Assembly: GCA_051294375.1 (NCBI GenBank)
Contig: CM119265.1
Span: 2,084,311-2,148,310 of the forward strand
DNA: 64,000 nucleotides
Direction: 5' to 3'
DNA from: Paraspadella gotoi
Taxonomy: Eukaryota > Chaetognatha
Below, piece after piece: positions 51,866 through 63,836 of the stretch (positions are counted from its first letter, which is position 1; each line of letters opens with the position of its first letter). The translations under genes and the position numbers were made by a program. Under the pieces are notes generated by a model. The model was not told the DNA's origin, ran no database searches, and was given only the letters and a program-made list of their open reading frames with translations.

Positions 51866-52209
51866 GTTGCGCCGCAGTGACTGCCTTATCCCGTGACATG
51901 ACATGACGTGACATAACATGACTACATGACTGCCATAACTTTCTTAGCCCATGTATTTATGACATGCAATGCATCAAAATTCCGTATTTTATTATATTTT
52001 AGTTTTAGGATTTCCTGAAGGCGGCGCTAGCAGTCACTTAGATTTGAGGTTTTTTCCCGTCTTAACAAAAGAGCAACCAACTATAGGGAAATTACATGCA
52101 TTTTTAACGTAAGTTAGACAGACCGACGGACAGAGATCCCGACCGATCGACCGACAGACCGACCGAAAAGTGACTTATAGAGTTGCTCCGCGAGTACTCG
52201 CAGCGCAAC
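51866..52209 (-). mobile_element. MITE (GTTGCGC ends) in copy 2
   Basis: Reverse-oriented counterpart of 45595-45935, carrying GACCGACAGACCGACCG and GACATGACATGACGTGACAT arrays. Confidence 0.75.
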
Positions 52210-53310
52210 TTAAAAGGGAATAACAACAATATGTAGTTGGGCATTTTTATTATTTTTATTATGACCAAAAAGACATCGGTCTATTTCAATCACCCTCCTA
52301 ATCTACCATGATTCTAAAAATTCAAAAAATTTTAAAAATAGAAACAAACTTGAAAAAAAAAAGAAATTTTGTTTTTGGTTCAACAAGCTTATTTGAATCG
52401 CCCAAGCTTTCATTGAAAAAGCTTGGGGCCGAATAACTCGCTTGGTCCCTGTTTCATTTAGAAGAGGTTAATGGCAGACATCGTGTGAAGGGGGCAGAGG
52501 GAGGGAAAGAAGGAGAGAGGGAGTGATGGAGGGAGAGAGGGAGGGAGGGAGAGAGGAAGGGAGGGAGGAAGGGAGGGAGAGAGGAAGGGGGAGGAAGGAA
52601 TGGAGGGAGTGAGTGAAAGAGGGAGGGAAAGAAAAAGGGAGAAACAAGTGAAGGTGAGAGAGAGAGGGAGAAAAGATAACTCTTTACTGAAAGAAAAGGG
52701 AAAGAATACGACGAGTACAGAGAGAGAGAGAGAGAGCGAGACATTACGAATGCCGTCCTCGTCAGATCCACGCGCCACCATCACGTGCGTTTTCTCCCAA
52801 CGCGTTTCTCTCGCGCGAAAATCGCTTCTGTCGGTTTGAGCCAAGACTGGCATGGCATGGCATATTGTCGTGGCAATATAGCATTCTGTTATGGGATCCA
52901 AGTATTCAGTCATGGCATGCCACGATTTTGTTTTTTTTATTGCCAGCATTCTGTAATAGCTTCCCAGCATTCTGTCATGGCATTTCAAGATTCAGTAATG
53001 ACATGCCATCATTATGTCATGGCATGCCAGCATTTTGTTATGGAATGCCAGCATTCAGTCATAGCATTCCAAGCATTTTTTATGACAAACCCTTGCTAAG
53101 GTGCAAGCCAGCATTCTGTCATGGCTTGCTCGCATTCTGTCATGGCATACCAGCATTCTTTCATGACATGCCATTGCTACGGTGTTTGCCAGCATTCTTT
53201 CATGGCAGGCTATATTTCTGCCACAATTCTGTATAATGCAGTGCAATGCAGCATGTGGTTCCATTTTCATTCCACATTTCCCTCCAAACTGAGCTTCACA
53301 GGCGCGACGA

Positions 53311-53350
<40 letters not shown>

Positions 53351-55369
53351 CCGAGAGACGCTGACAAAACGAGCCGAGATTTCCGATTTGATTCCCAGAT
53401 AAAAGGGAATAAAAAGAGAAGAAAAAAAGGGTTACGACTGTAAAGGAAAATGGCGAAGGCCGAACAGTCGGGTTTGTTTATCGCGAATTCGTATGGAAAG
53501 AAAATAAAATAAGGAGGAACATTTAAAACTGAAAATATAGTACAATATTTCTATTCAGTGCAAGCTACATACATTCTGTCCCATTAGATATATAACAGTG
53601 TGACTCTTTTTTGTCGCTTTATTCCTTAACCCAATCTTTAACTTTAAACCTATTTTTAGGTCCTAACCTCCTAATTCATCGTAAACCTTAACCTAATCTT
53701 TAAATATAACCTTATTCTAAAGAATGCTGCGCAGTATTTTTGCGCTTGATTATTCTTACACGCAACCTGGAAACTCGCTGTGCGCGAGAAATAAATTCAC
53801 ACGCAACTGACGACCTGGGAAATAAATTTTTCTTTATTCTGATTGGTTGAAATTCTCCTGGTCTCTTGATTGGTCGACATGTATATTCTTCGTCTCTTGA
53901 TTGGTGGAGATTTATCGTCGTAGATTTCGGGCGAAACGCGACTGAAGTGAAGGGAAAAAAATCTTCGACGCGAAAAACAAAATGGCGAATTGATTGGTCG
54001 TGGAAACAAGCAGGGCAGGAGGAAAATGAACCAGTGGCTGCGCCAATAAATGTAAATCACTTTCAAGGGCTTAAACTGGACTGTTACTGCGGCACTAATA
54101 ATATTTTGGTACTGGCAAAAATATTTTACTAATAAAAATAATATTATTTTTGTTTCGATATATATGCGCGTCTGCATCGTTGTTGCACTGAAATATTTTT
54201 TCATCTAATTCCAAACCCCACCAAAAATAAGATTAAAAACAAAAAGATTTAAGATAATAAAAATTTAAAAAAACAATTGCTATTTTATTAAAGAGCAGGT
54301 GTAAGTAAAGAACTTTGTTTCAGAAACAAAGATTAAAATCTCTGGTGGAAATACTTAAATTAAATTTTATTGTTATTTTGTCTTTAAAATTGCTATTTTG
54401 TTTGTACACTGGTTTATTAAGACTAAAAAGTGTAAAGCAAAGCAAGTGAAGATCTAGTGTGTGCAGACTAAAGTGATTTAGAACAAGCAAGCAGGCACCC
54501 CAGGTTTGAGTTAGGGAAATCATTTACAAACTACCTAAGTACAAATCCTATCATTGCAGCCCTTCCGCCGCCGCCGTCGCCGCCGCCGTCGCCGCCGCCG
54601 ACGCAGCTGCCCCGCCCAATTAATCGACTTTTACCTTCTTTCTCTCCTTCGAACCTCGAGACACAAAACGACACAAAAAGAAATTTGTTTTTTTTTATTT
54701 CGCGATCGAAAGAGAAAAAAATCTGTTATCTCGCCATCTGCGCAGATAATTTATAGATAATTTACAGATGGTCAGTGGGTTTACTCTCTAATCCAATTGT
54801 TTACGTGAATCACAGTATTACAGTATTACAGTGATACACTACTACAAGCCCTCATCGGCACTGCCTTTCCTTCATGCGACCGAGCGGGGCCAGCTCTATT
54901 TCACTTTTCACTTTCCCCTCACCATTTTCAATTTAAATTTTCATTTTCAATTTTCTGACTAATTGTTTATTTATTTATCTATTTATTAACTTGCAACTGT
55001 TAAATTATTGCACTGAAGTTCAATTTCAAGTTTTTGACAAATTTATTGTTTTTGTACATTATGAAATGTAACATTTGTTAAAATTTTTAAATTTCTTTTC
55101 ACAATCTCTCTCATTCTATCCTCAAACTGAAACTGTCGTGAATGATAGTACAAGAATTAGGATATATGATTCACTTACCAATCAATGACATGTCACCGAC
55201 AAATCAATGACATATCACCGACCAATAAATGACATATCACCGACCAGTCATTATTAATCTAGGACGAAGAACCGACTCATCCTCGTTAAGATAAAAATCA
55301 AGAATTCGGATTTGAAGCCAGAAGGAGGAAGATGAAGGGAAAGGGAGGAGGGAATCGTGGTGGGGGGTC

Positions 55370-55705
55370 GGAGAAGGTCGGAGAAGGTTGATGGTCGGAG
55401 AAGGTCGGAGAAGATCGGAGAAGGTCGGAGAAGATCGGAGAAGTTTGGGAGAAAGTCGGAGAAGTCGGAGAAGCTCGAAAGGTCGTAGAAGGTCGAGAAG
55501 TCGAGAAGGTTGGAGAGTGTTAAAAAGGTCGGAGAAGGTCGGAGAAGGTCGAAGAAGTTGGAGAAGTTCGGAGAAGGCCGGAGAAGGTTAGAGAAAGTCG
55601 GAGTAGGTCGGAGAAGATCGGAGAAGGTCGAAGAAGATCGGAGAAGACCGGAGAAGGTCGGAGAAGGTCGGAGAAGGTCGAAGAAGGTCGGAAAAGGTCG
55701 GAAAA
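55370..55705. repeat. 10-bp minisatellite RTCGGAGAAG (copy 2)
   Basis: About 30 units of GTCGGAGAAG or ATCGGAGAAG. Encodes Arg/Glu/Gly-rich frames on the plus strand and LLRPSPTFSD-type frames on the minus strand; neither is a gene. Absent from segment copy 1. Confidence 0.95.
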
Positions 55706-55810
55706 GGGGGCAGGGGGATTTAAGGCTTTTCCGTCTGATGGAGAAGAGAGATTGTTTGTAGTCGTTTATACGGTACATCAATTTGACAGTCAATGTACAA
55801 TTGTACATAA

Positions 55811-55860
55811 TATATATATATATATAATTATATATATATATATATATATCTACATATATT
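55811..55860. repeat. (TA)n tract at the right edge of copy 2
   Basis: TATATA-rich stretch where homology between copies 2 and 3 ends. Confidence 0.9.
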
Positions 55861-56770
55861 CCTTTAATTTCTCCTTGGTTGCTACCTCAACATTTCAACG
55901 CTCTTCTTTCGTTCATTTTATCCCTCTCTCTCTCTTTATCTCTCTCTCACTCCCTCTCTCTCCCTCTATCCGTCTATCGTTTTCGCCATATAACTTTTAC
56001 TTTACGACGCAACCACCGAAGAGTTTTCAACCACCCTTTCCACCTGACCACTGACCACCCCAACCCTTCCCCCCCTGACTCTATCGTTCTCACCTTGCCA
56101 GTTCTCTATCTTGTAGTACCCCCAGCCTGTTAGCCAACAGTCTTTTCGCCTGGCGACGGTCCACTCGCGCGACGGCAAACAGGCGAGACGAACGTTGTCG
56201 AAAAAGTCGTCGCCGACGTTATCGTTGATGTCATTTCTGACGTTATTCGCGACGTTGGCGTCATTACTGTCGTTATTTACGACACTTCTGTCGCGAATGA
56301 CGTCGATTTTATCATGATTGACATCATCGACGTCGCTTTTGTCGTAATTGATGTCTCTTCCTTTGTGATTGACGTCATCTCCATTGTGATTGACATCACT
56401 TCTGTCATAATTGACATCACTTCAGTCATAATTGACCTACCTTCTGTCGCGATTGACATCACTTCTGTCATAAGTAATATCACTTCTGTCATAATTGACA
56501 TCACTTCAGTCATAATTAACCTACCTTCTGTCGCGAATGACATCACTTCTGTCATAATTGACGTCACTTCTGTAATAATTGACGTCACTTCTGTCATAAT
56601 TGACGTCACTTTCTCCATAATTGACGTCACTTCCGTCTGAACGAGAAAAGTCTAGCGGCGTCTTGAGTCGAACCAGAGCCAAATCGTTTTGAAGAGATTG
56701 GGTGGGACTCCAACCGTCGTGCTGATGACGGGTGGGGAGAGGGGAAGGGATATCGCTTCTCTTTCTTAAT
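55861..56770. other. Unique spacer between copies 2 and 3 with a 21-bp satellite
   Basis: The left part is pyrimidine-rich unique DNA (to about 56140). 56160-56640 is a degenerate 21-bp array, most regular from about 56390 (unit CACTTCTGTCATAATTGACA plus T). Twenty-one is a multiple of three, so Ile/Val/Asp/Thr frames stay open on both strands (56314-56640 plus, 56277-56630 minus). No gene is supported. Confidence 0.75.
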
Positions 56771-57262
56771 CAGTTCGCTCCTTCCAATAAGTAGGCAAAA
56801 AATATATGTATAGACTCAAATAGACAAGAAATCGTTTAATTCTTTTCCTTTTTTTTCTTCTCTCGCTGGGTTTGTATTCTTTCGTTCTTTCTTTATTTTT
56901 TATTGTCAAAAATAGGGCGCCAAAAATATTCTAAAAATGATTAAAATAGTTTCTCTTTCTTACAAACTAAAAACTTTCAATGGAGTCAAATTTCTCAATC
57001 CTTTATAGCCAATAAAAACTTGTCACGCGATCACAGAATGTCGCATCAAAATGACCTGTCGCAAGCGTGTCACAGTCGGTCACATCAGAACGAAGATTTG
57101 TGTGACAAAAACTTATATATACCCAGGTATGCCTCAGGGGGGATAATTTTTGGGCATTTCTTTAATTATTTTCTAACTTCTTTTTTTTATCAGAGACTAT
57201 TTAGAAAAAAGTAGAACAAAAACTTGTTTTTTTTTGCTGATCCGACAAATGATTTATAACTA

Positions 57263-58095
57263 GACGATGAGCATCGTTCGAATCGAAGCTCCGATCAAAT
57301 TCCTTTATATTTCACTTCTATTCAAAACTGCATAGTCAAGCCAAACAATTATGTCAATATGGCAGATTTCGAAAGCTTGCGTCTTGGGAAGCCATGGAGG
57401 TAGAGCGCGATCGAAATTCCCATTTATCCATGCCCAAAAATGGTATTTAAATGGACTGGTCAGGCCGTTTTTCCCTATTCTAAGAAAACCTCCTGGCTTT
57501 GAGAAAAAAGACCAACATCACACATATTAGTACAGTTTCCGACCTATGTCTTCTCTACATGATGAAAAAAGCAAAATTAAATTCTTGCAATCTTAGCTTG
57601 ATAAAGCAATCAAATGAACTGGTTTTTAGGTGAAAACTGCATAGTCAAGCCTTCATTTTTTTCATTTTGATCACAATTGACAGAAACTGTATTGATTACT
57701 ATTCAATCAGGTAAGCGCGCGTTAATTCAAAAAAGCGTTTTCTCAATATAATGCAAAATTTAAAAAAAGTCCAATAAAAACTATTAAAAACAAAAATCGT
57801 CGCACAGTGTTGCTTGTGAGTTCAAAATGCTAGAAAAATAAATTTTTAAATTTTTATTTATATATTATATATATATAAAAATATTTATATAAATATAATT
57901 ATAGTATTGAAAATAAATTTTTTTATTCAATCTGAAAAAGGTAGTACTATATATTAAAATATATAATATATTATAAAAATATATTTTACAATAAATTAAT
58001 TATTTTTTTTATGGTATAAATAAAATTAATTAAATAATTTTAATAAAATATAATAATCATATTAAATATAATAAATCAAAAAAAATTTATTTATT

Positions 58096-58128
<33 letters not shown>

Positions 58129-58691
58129 TAATAATAAATAATAAATAATAAATAAATAAAAAATTTATTTTTTTAATTTTTATTTTTTAATATAATTATT
58201 TTATTTTTTTATTTTATTATTATTATTTTATTATTATTATATTTTATATTATTATATATATCTGATAATAATATATTTTATTATAAATAATTTTATTTAA
58301 TTTATTTAAAATTAAAAAAAATATGTTTTAATTTTTTAATATTCAAATAAATTAAAAAAAAAATATTTTTATAATTAATATATAATAAAAAAAATATTTT
58401 TAACTGAACGGGATTTTTCTGAAAATTCAGGCCCAGGATCTCACTGTGCGCCGTTCTAAAGCTTAGTACTACGCATAGTACTAATCTTTGTTGGATCAAA
58501 ACGAGCTCGATTTTAAAGGAAAGTTGATCGGTTTGAAGAGCGATTTTTGCGATTGCTTTTTGGCGATTACTTTTGAACGGATTGTCGGATTATGATGAAA
58601 TTATGCATGTAGATAATGTTTGTAATTGTCTATCGAACGCTACCAAATTTGAATATAACTATGAGTGTTTAGAAACGATGCTCATCCCCAT
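57263..58691. mobile_element. hAT-like non-autonomous element in copy 3 (same insertion as copy 2)
   Basis: Same position and sequence as 50073-51637, with small deletions throughout. Sharing the insertion site means copies 2 and 3 duplicated after the insertion. Confidence 0.75.
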
Positions 58692-58911
58692 TTAACAATC
58701 AACGAAAGTCTAAAAATATATTTGGCAAAAATTTATCTTCTGCTTTTCTTATTTTTTTCTTTTTTTAAAACTGTTTTCTTTTTCTTTGTTTTACCATTAT
58801 TTTTTTCTAGAATTAGTATGTTATGGAACATTATGCCAGCATCCAAATTTGTCAGTATTGTCAAACAGATCGTTTGCTGCGTAAAAACAAAAAAAACGGT
58901 AATTCAAATGT

Positions 58912-59245
58912 GTTGCGCCCGCAGTGACTGCCTATCCCGTGACATGAACAGACGTGACATAACATGACTACATGACTGCACTAACTTTCTTAGCCCATGT
59001 ATTTATGACATGCAATGCATCAAAATTCCGTATTTTATTATATTTAGTTTTAGGATTTCCTGAAGGCGGCGCTAGCAGTCACTTAGATTTGAGGTTTTTT
59101 CCCGTCTTAACAAAAGAGCAACCAACTATAGGGAAATTACATTGCATTTTTAACGTAAGTTACCGACGCGACAGAGATCCCGACCGATCGACCGACAGAC
59201 CGACCGAAAAGTGACTAGAGTTCTGGCGAGTACTCGCGGCGCAAC
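58912..59245 (-). mobile_element. MITE (GTTGCGC ends) in copy 3
   Basis: Counterpart of 51866-52209; its right end is damaged (GAGTTCTGGCGAGTACTCGC). Confidence 0.7.
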
Positions 59246-60311
59246 TTAAAAGGGAATAACAACAATATGTAGTTGGGCATTTTTATTATTTTATTATGAC
59301 CAAAAAGACATCGGTCTATTCTCACCCTCCTAATCTACCATGATTCTAAAAAAAATTTTAAAAATAGAAACAAACTTGAAAAAAAAAAGAAATTTTTGTT
59401 TTGGTTCAACAAGCTTATTTGAATCGCCCAAGCTTTCATTGAAAAGCTTGGGCGCCGAATAACTCGCTTGGTCCCTGTTTCATTTAGAAGAGGTAATGGC
59501 AGACATCGTGTGAAGGGGCAGAGGGAGGGAAAGAAGAGAGAGGGGAGTGATGGAGGGAAGAGGGAGGGAGGGAGAGAGGAAGGGAGGGAGGAAGGGGGGA
59601 GAGAGGAAGGGGGAGGAAGGAATGGAGGGAGTGAGTGAAAGAGGGAGGGAAAGAAAAAGGGAGAAACAAGTGAAGGTGAGAGAGAGAGGGAGAAAAGATA
59701 ACTCTTTACTGAAGAAAAGGGAAAGAATACGACGAGTACAGAGAGAGAGAGAGAGAGCGAGACATTACGAATGCCGTCCTCGTCAGATCCACGCGCCACC
59801 ATCACGTGCGTTTCTCCCAACGCGTTTCTCTCGCGCGAAAATCGCTTCTGTCGGTTTGAGCCAAGACTGCATGGCATGGATATTGTCGTGGCAATATAGC
59901 ATTCTGTTTGGATCCAAGTATTCAGTCATGGCATGCCACGATTTTGTTTTTTTTATTGCCAGCATTCTGTAATAGCTTCCCAGCATTCTGCATGGCATTT
60001 CAAGATTCAGTAATGACATGCCATCATTATGTCATGGCATGCCACCATTTTGTTATGGAATGCCAGCATTCAGTCATAGCATTCCAAGCATTTTTATGAC
60101 AAACCCTTGCTAAGGTGCAAGCCAGCATTCTGTCATGGCTTGCTCGCATTCTGTCATGGCATACCAGCATTCTTTCATGACATGCCATTGCTACTGCATT
60201 CTTTCATGGCGCTATATTTCTGCCACAATTCTGTATAATGCAGTGCAATGACGCATTGGTTCCATTTTCATTCCACATTTCCCTCCAAACTGAGCTTCAC
60301 AGGCGCGACGA

Positions 60312-60383
<72 letters not shown>

Positions 60384-62795
60384 CGAGAGACGCTGACAAA
60401 ACGAGCCGAGATTTCCGATTGATTCCCAGATAAAGGAATAAAAAGAGAAGAAAAAAAGGGTTACGACTGTAAGGAAATGGCGAAGGCCGAACAGTCGGGT
60501 TTGTTTATCGCGAATTCGTATGGAAAGAAAATAAAATAAGGAGGAACATTTAAAACTGAAAATATAGTACAATATTTCTATTCAGTGCAAGCTACATACA
60601 TAGATATAATAACAGGGTGACTCTTTTTGTCGCTTTATTCCTTAACCCAATCTTTAATTAAACCTATTTTTAGGTCCTAACCCCTAATTCATCGTAAACC
60701 TTAACCTAATCTTTAAATATAACTATAAAGAATGCTGCGCAGTATTTTTGCGCTTGATTATTCTTACACGCAACCTGGAAACTCGCTGTGCGCGAGAAAT
60801 AAATTCACACGCAACTGACGACCTGGGAAATAAATTTTTTTTATTCTGATTGGTTGAAATTCTCCTGGTCTCTGATTGGTCGACATGTATATCTTCGTCT
60901 CTTGATTGGTGGAGATTTATCGTCGTAGATTTCGGGCGAAACGCGACTGAAGTGAAGGGAAAAAAATCTTCGACGCGAAAAACAAAATGGCGAATTGATT
61001 GGTCGTGGAAACAAGCAGGCGCAGGAGGAAAATGAACCAGTGGCTGCGCCAATAAATGTAAATCACTTTCAAGGGCTTAAACTGAACTGTTACTGCGGCA
61101 CTAATAATATTTTGGTACGGCAAAAATATTTTACTAAATAAAAATAATATTATTTTTGTTTCGATATATATGCGCGTCTGCATCTGTTGCACTGAAATAT
61201 TTTTCATCTAATTCTCCAAACCACCACCAAATAAGATTAAAAACAAAAAGATTTAAGATAATAAAAATTTAAAAAAACAATTGCATTTTATTAAAGAGCA
61301 GGTGTAAGTAAAGAACTTTGTTTCAGAAACAAAGATTAAAATCTCTGGTGGAAATACTTAAATTAAATTTTATTGTTATTTTGTCTTTAAAATTGCTATT
61401 TTGTTTGTACACTGGTTTATTAAGACTAAAAAGTGTAAAGCAAAGCAAGTGAAGATCTAGTGTGTGCAGACTAAAGTGATTTAGAACAAGCAAGCAGGCA
61501 CCCAGGTTTGAGTTAGGGAAATCATTTACAAACTACCTAAGTACAAATCCTATCATTGCAGCCCTTCCGCGCCGCCGTCGCCGCGCCGCGACGCAGCTGC
61601 CCCGCCCAATTAACGACTTTTACCTTCTTTCTCTCCTTCGAACCTCGAGACACAAAAACGACAAAAAAATTTTTTTTTTTATTCGCGATCGAAAGAGAAA
61701 AAAATCTGTTATCTCGCCATCTGCGCAGATAATTTATAGATAATTACAGATGGTCAGTGGGTTTACTCTCTAATCCAATTGTTTACGTGAATCACAGTAT
61801 TACAGTATTACAGTGATACACTACTACAAGCCCTCATCGGCACTGCCTTTCCTTCATGCGACCGAGCGGGGCCAGCTCTATTTCACTTTTCACTTTCCCC
61901 TCACCATTTCAATTTAAATTTTCATTTTCAATTTCTCTGTCTAATGTTTATTTATTTATCTATTTTAAACTTGCAACTGTTAAATTATTGCACTGAAGTT
62001 CAATTTCAAGTTTTTGACAAATTTATTGTTTTTGTACATTATGAAATGTAACATTGTTAAAATTTTTAAATTTTCTTTTCACATCTCTCTCATCTATCCT
62101 CAAACTGAAACTGTCGTGAATGATAGTACAAGAATTAGGATATATAATTCACTTACCAATCAATGACATGTCACCGACAAATCAATGAACATATCACCGA
62201 CCAATATGACATCCCGACCAGTCATTATTAATCTAGGACGAAGAACCGACTCATCCTCGTTAAGATAAAAATCAAGAATTCGGATTTGAAGCCAGAAGGA
62301 GGAAGATGAAGGGAAAGGAGGAGGAGGAATGTGGTGGGGGTCGGAGAAGGTCGGAGAAGGTTGATGGTCGGAGAAGGTCGGAGAAGATCGGAGAAGGTCG
62401 GAGAAGATCGGAGAAGTTTGGAGAAAGCGGAGAAAGGGAAGGTGCGTAGAAGGTCGGAGAAAGTCGGAGAAGGTTGGAGAGTGTTGTAAAAAGGTCCGGA
62501 GAAGGTTGGAGGATGTCGGAGAAGTCGGAAGAAGGTCGAAGAAGGTTGGAGAAGTTCGGAGAAGGCCGGAGAAGGTTAGAGAAAGTCGGAGTAGGTCGGA
62601 GAAGATCGGAGAAGGTCGAAGAAGATCGGAGAAGACCGGAGAAGGTCGGAGAAGGTCGGAGAAGGTCGAAGAAGGTCGGAAAAGGTCGGAAAAGGGGGCA
62701 GGGGATTTAAGGCTTTTCGTCTGATGGAGAAGAGAGATTGTTTGTAGTCGTTTATACGTACATCAATTTGACAGTCAATGTACAATTGTACATAA

Positions 62796-63510
62796 TATAT
62801 CATGATAATATAAGTAAATTATTATCGATTACTAGTAAAAATTAGACCCCTCCAGAAATGATCACAGCAATCTTTTGAAAGGTTAGAAGAATATCTTTGC
62901 TGGGACGACTATCAACCTATTAGAGAATAAGGACCTTGATAAAAATCGCCCATAGAATTCCGATGACCAAACGAATAACATGCTGTAAATTAATCCAATT
63001 ATATTACTTATAACGCTAATACTTAATTTTTTGTTTTGGTTCACCAAAAATGATTTAAACGCTCACGATAACAATTAAAAAGACTATATATTAAAAATTG
63101 CATATCATTTTCTGTTACATAATCGTCTATTTTTGACAAGATTGTCAACTAATTTTAAGATAAATTTTGTATACAATTAGAACTATCTATGGGGATTATT
63201 ACAACCCCATGTCAGCCGCATGAATTTCCCCAACAGGGTCAATCAACTGCCAAAAAAAATAATGAAATTGGGTACACACCAACCAATTCTTTAAAATTTA
63301 TTATTTTTTTTTCTAAATCAGTTTTTAAATGTAGGGTGTGATATTTCTTTGAAAGTCAACTACTTCCTTAAATAAGAGAAAATGTTTTTTTATTTTTGAA
63401 TTATGATATTAAGGTTGATTAGAAACGCTTTTTTCATGTCATGTATGCTAAAAAAATTTTATTTCAAAAAATTAACGTGACTAATGATCATAAACAATGA
63501 GTTTTAGGTT
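62796..63510. other. AT-rich unique region, no feature seen
   Basis: No open frame, repeat or RNA structure that I can support. Confidence 0.5.
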
Positions 63511-63514
63511 ATTA

Positions 63515-63580
63515 AATAAAAAGGACAAGTTTTGACTTTATCCAAGCCTTCTTCAGCGCTAAAAGCATGTCCGTTTTTTA
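63515..63580 (-). ncRNA. Degenerate hammerhead-like motif on the minus strand
   Basis: Read on the minus strand: GCG-CTGAAGA (fits CUGANGA), stem II GGCTT/AAGTC (one G-U), then AAAAC, TT loop and GTC. As in the 18839 motif, the G of GAAA is A, so it is probably inactive. Confidence 0.4.
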
Positions 63581-63665
63581 ATACATAAAATTCAAAACCA
63601 AAATAAGAGAAGAAAATATATTTTTTATTGTTTAATAAAACAATGGTTGTGAAGATATTTCTGGT

Positions 63666-63836
63666 CTCACGCTCAGCGAGGCAAACATTCGCGAACGTTG
63701 CCCGTTCCAGAAATAGAAAACGTTTCTTCCATTATTTGTGAAACTTTAATTAGTCAAAAATTCTAGCCGGAGACCCATGTTAAGACAGTATCGGGAACGG
63801 GCAACGTTCGAATAGTTTTCCTCCGCGAAGCGTGAG
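63666..63836. repeat. Imperfect snap-back inverted repeat
   Basis: CGAACGTTGCCCGTTCC (63692-63708) is perfectly complementary to GGAACGGGCAACGTTCG (63794-63810), and CTCACGCTCAGCGAGG (63666-63681) pairs imperfectly with CCTCCGCGAAGCGTGAG (63820-63836). Arms are about 43 bases, loop about 85 bases. Possibly a foldback MITE. Confidence 0.8.

Larger units (their letters stand above)
49623..55825 (+). repeat. Large duplicated segment, copy 2 (6.2 kb)
   Basis: Collinear with copy 3 from AACAAGAAATCGTTTAATTC to GTACAATTGTACATAATATA, at an offset of about 7.2 kb at the left falling to about 7.0 kb at the right. Order: left arm, hAT-like insert 50073-51637, MITE 51866-52209, GA-rich tract 52490-52740, CATTCTGTCATGGCATGCCA minisatellite 52865-53215, (CT)n 53311-53347, CCAAT cluster 53835-54000, CCG-rich 54566-54605, TCGGAGAAGG array 55370-55705. 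The part beyond about 54868 is absent from copy 1. No coding function seen. Confidence 0.88.
56771..62795 (+). repeat. Large duplicated segment, copy 3 (6.0 kb)
   Basis: Same order as copy 2: hAT-like insert about 57263-58691, MITE 58912-59245, GA-rich tract 59515-59760, minisatellite 59875-60225, (CT)n 60314-60380, CCAAT cluster about 60845-61010, TCGGAGAAG array 62335-62695. It differs from copy 2 mostly by scattered 1-4-base deletions, which also hit the hAT termini and target-site duplication. The left end CTCCTTCCAATAAGTAGG matches the right end of inverted copy 1, which fixes the segment boundary. Confidence 0.88.

Noticed and set aside
55254-55808. 184-aa minus-strand frame LRPSPTFSD-type
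   Set aside because: Generated by the 10-bp RTCGGAGAAG minisatellite.
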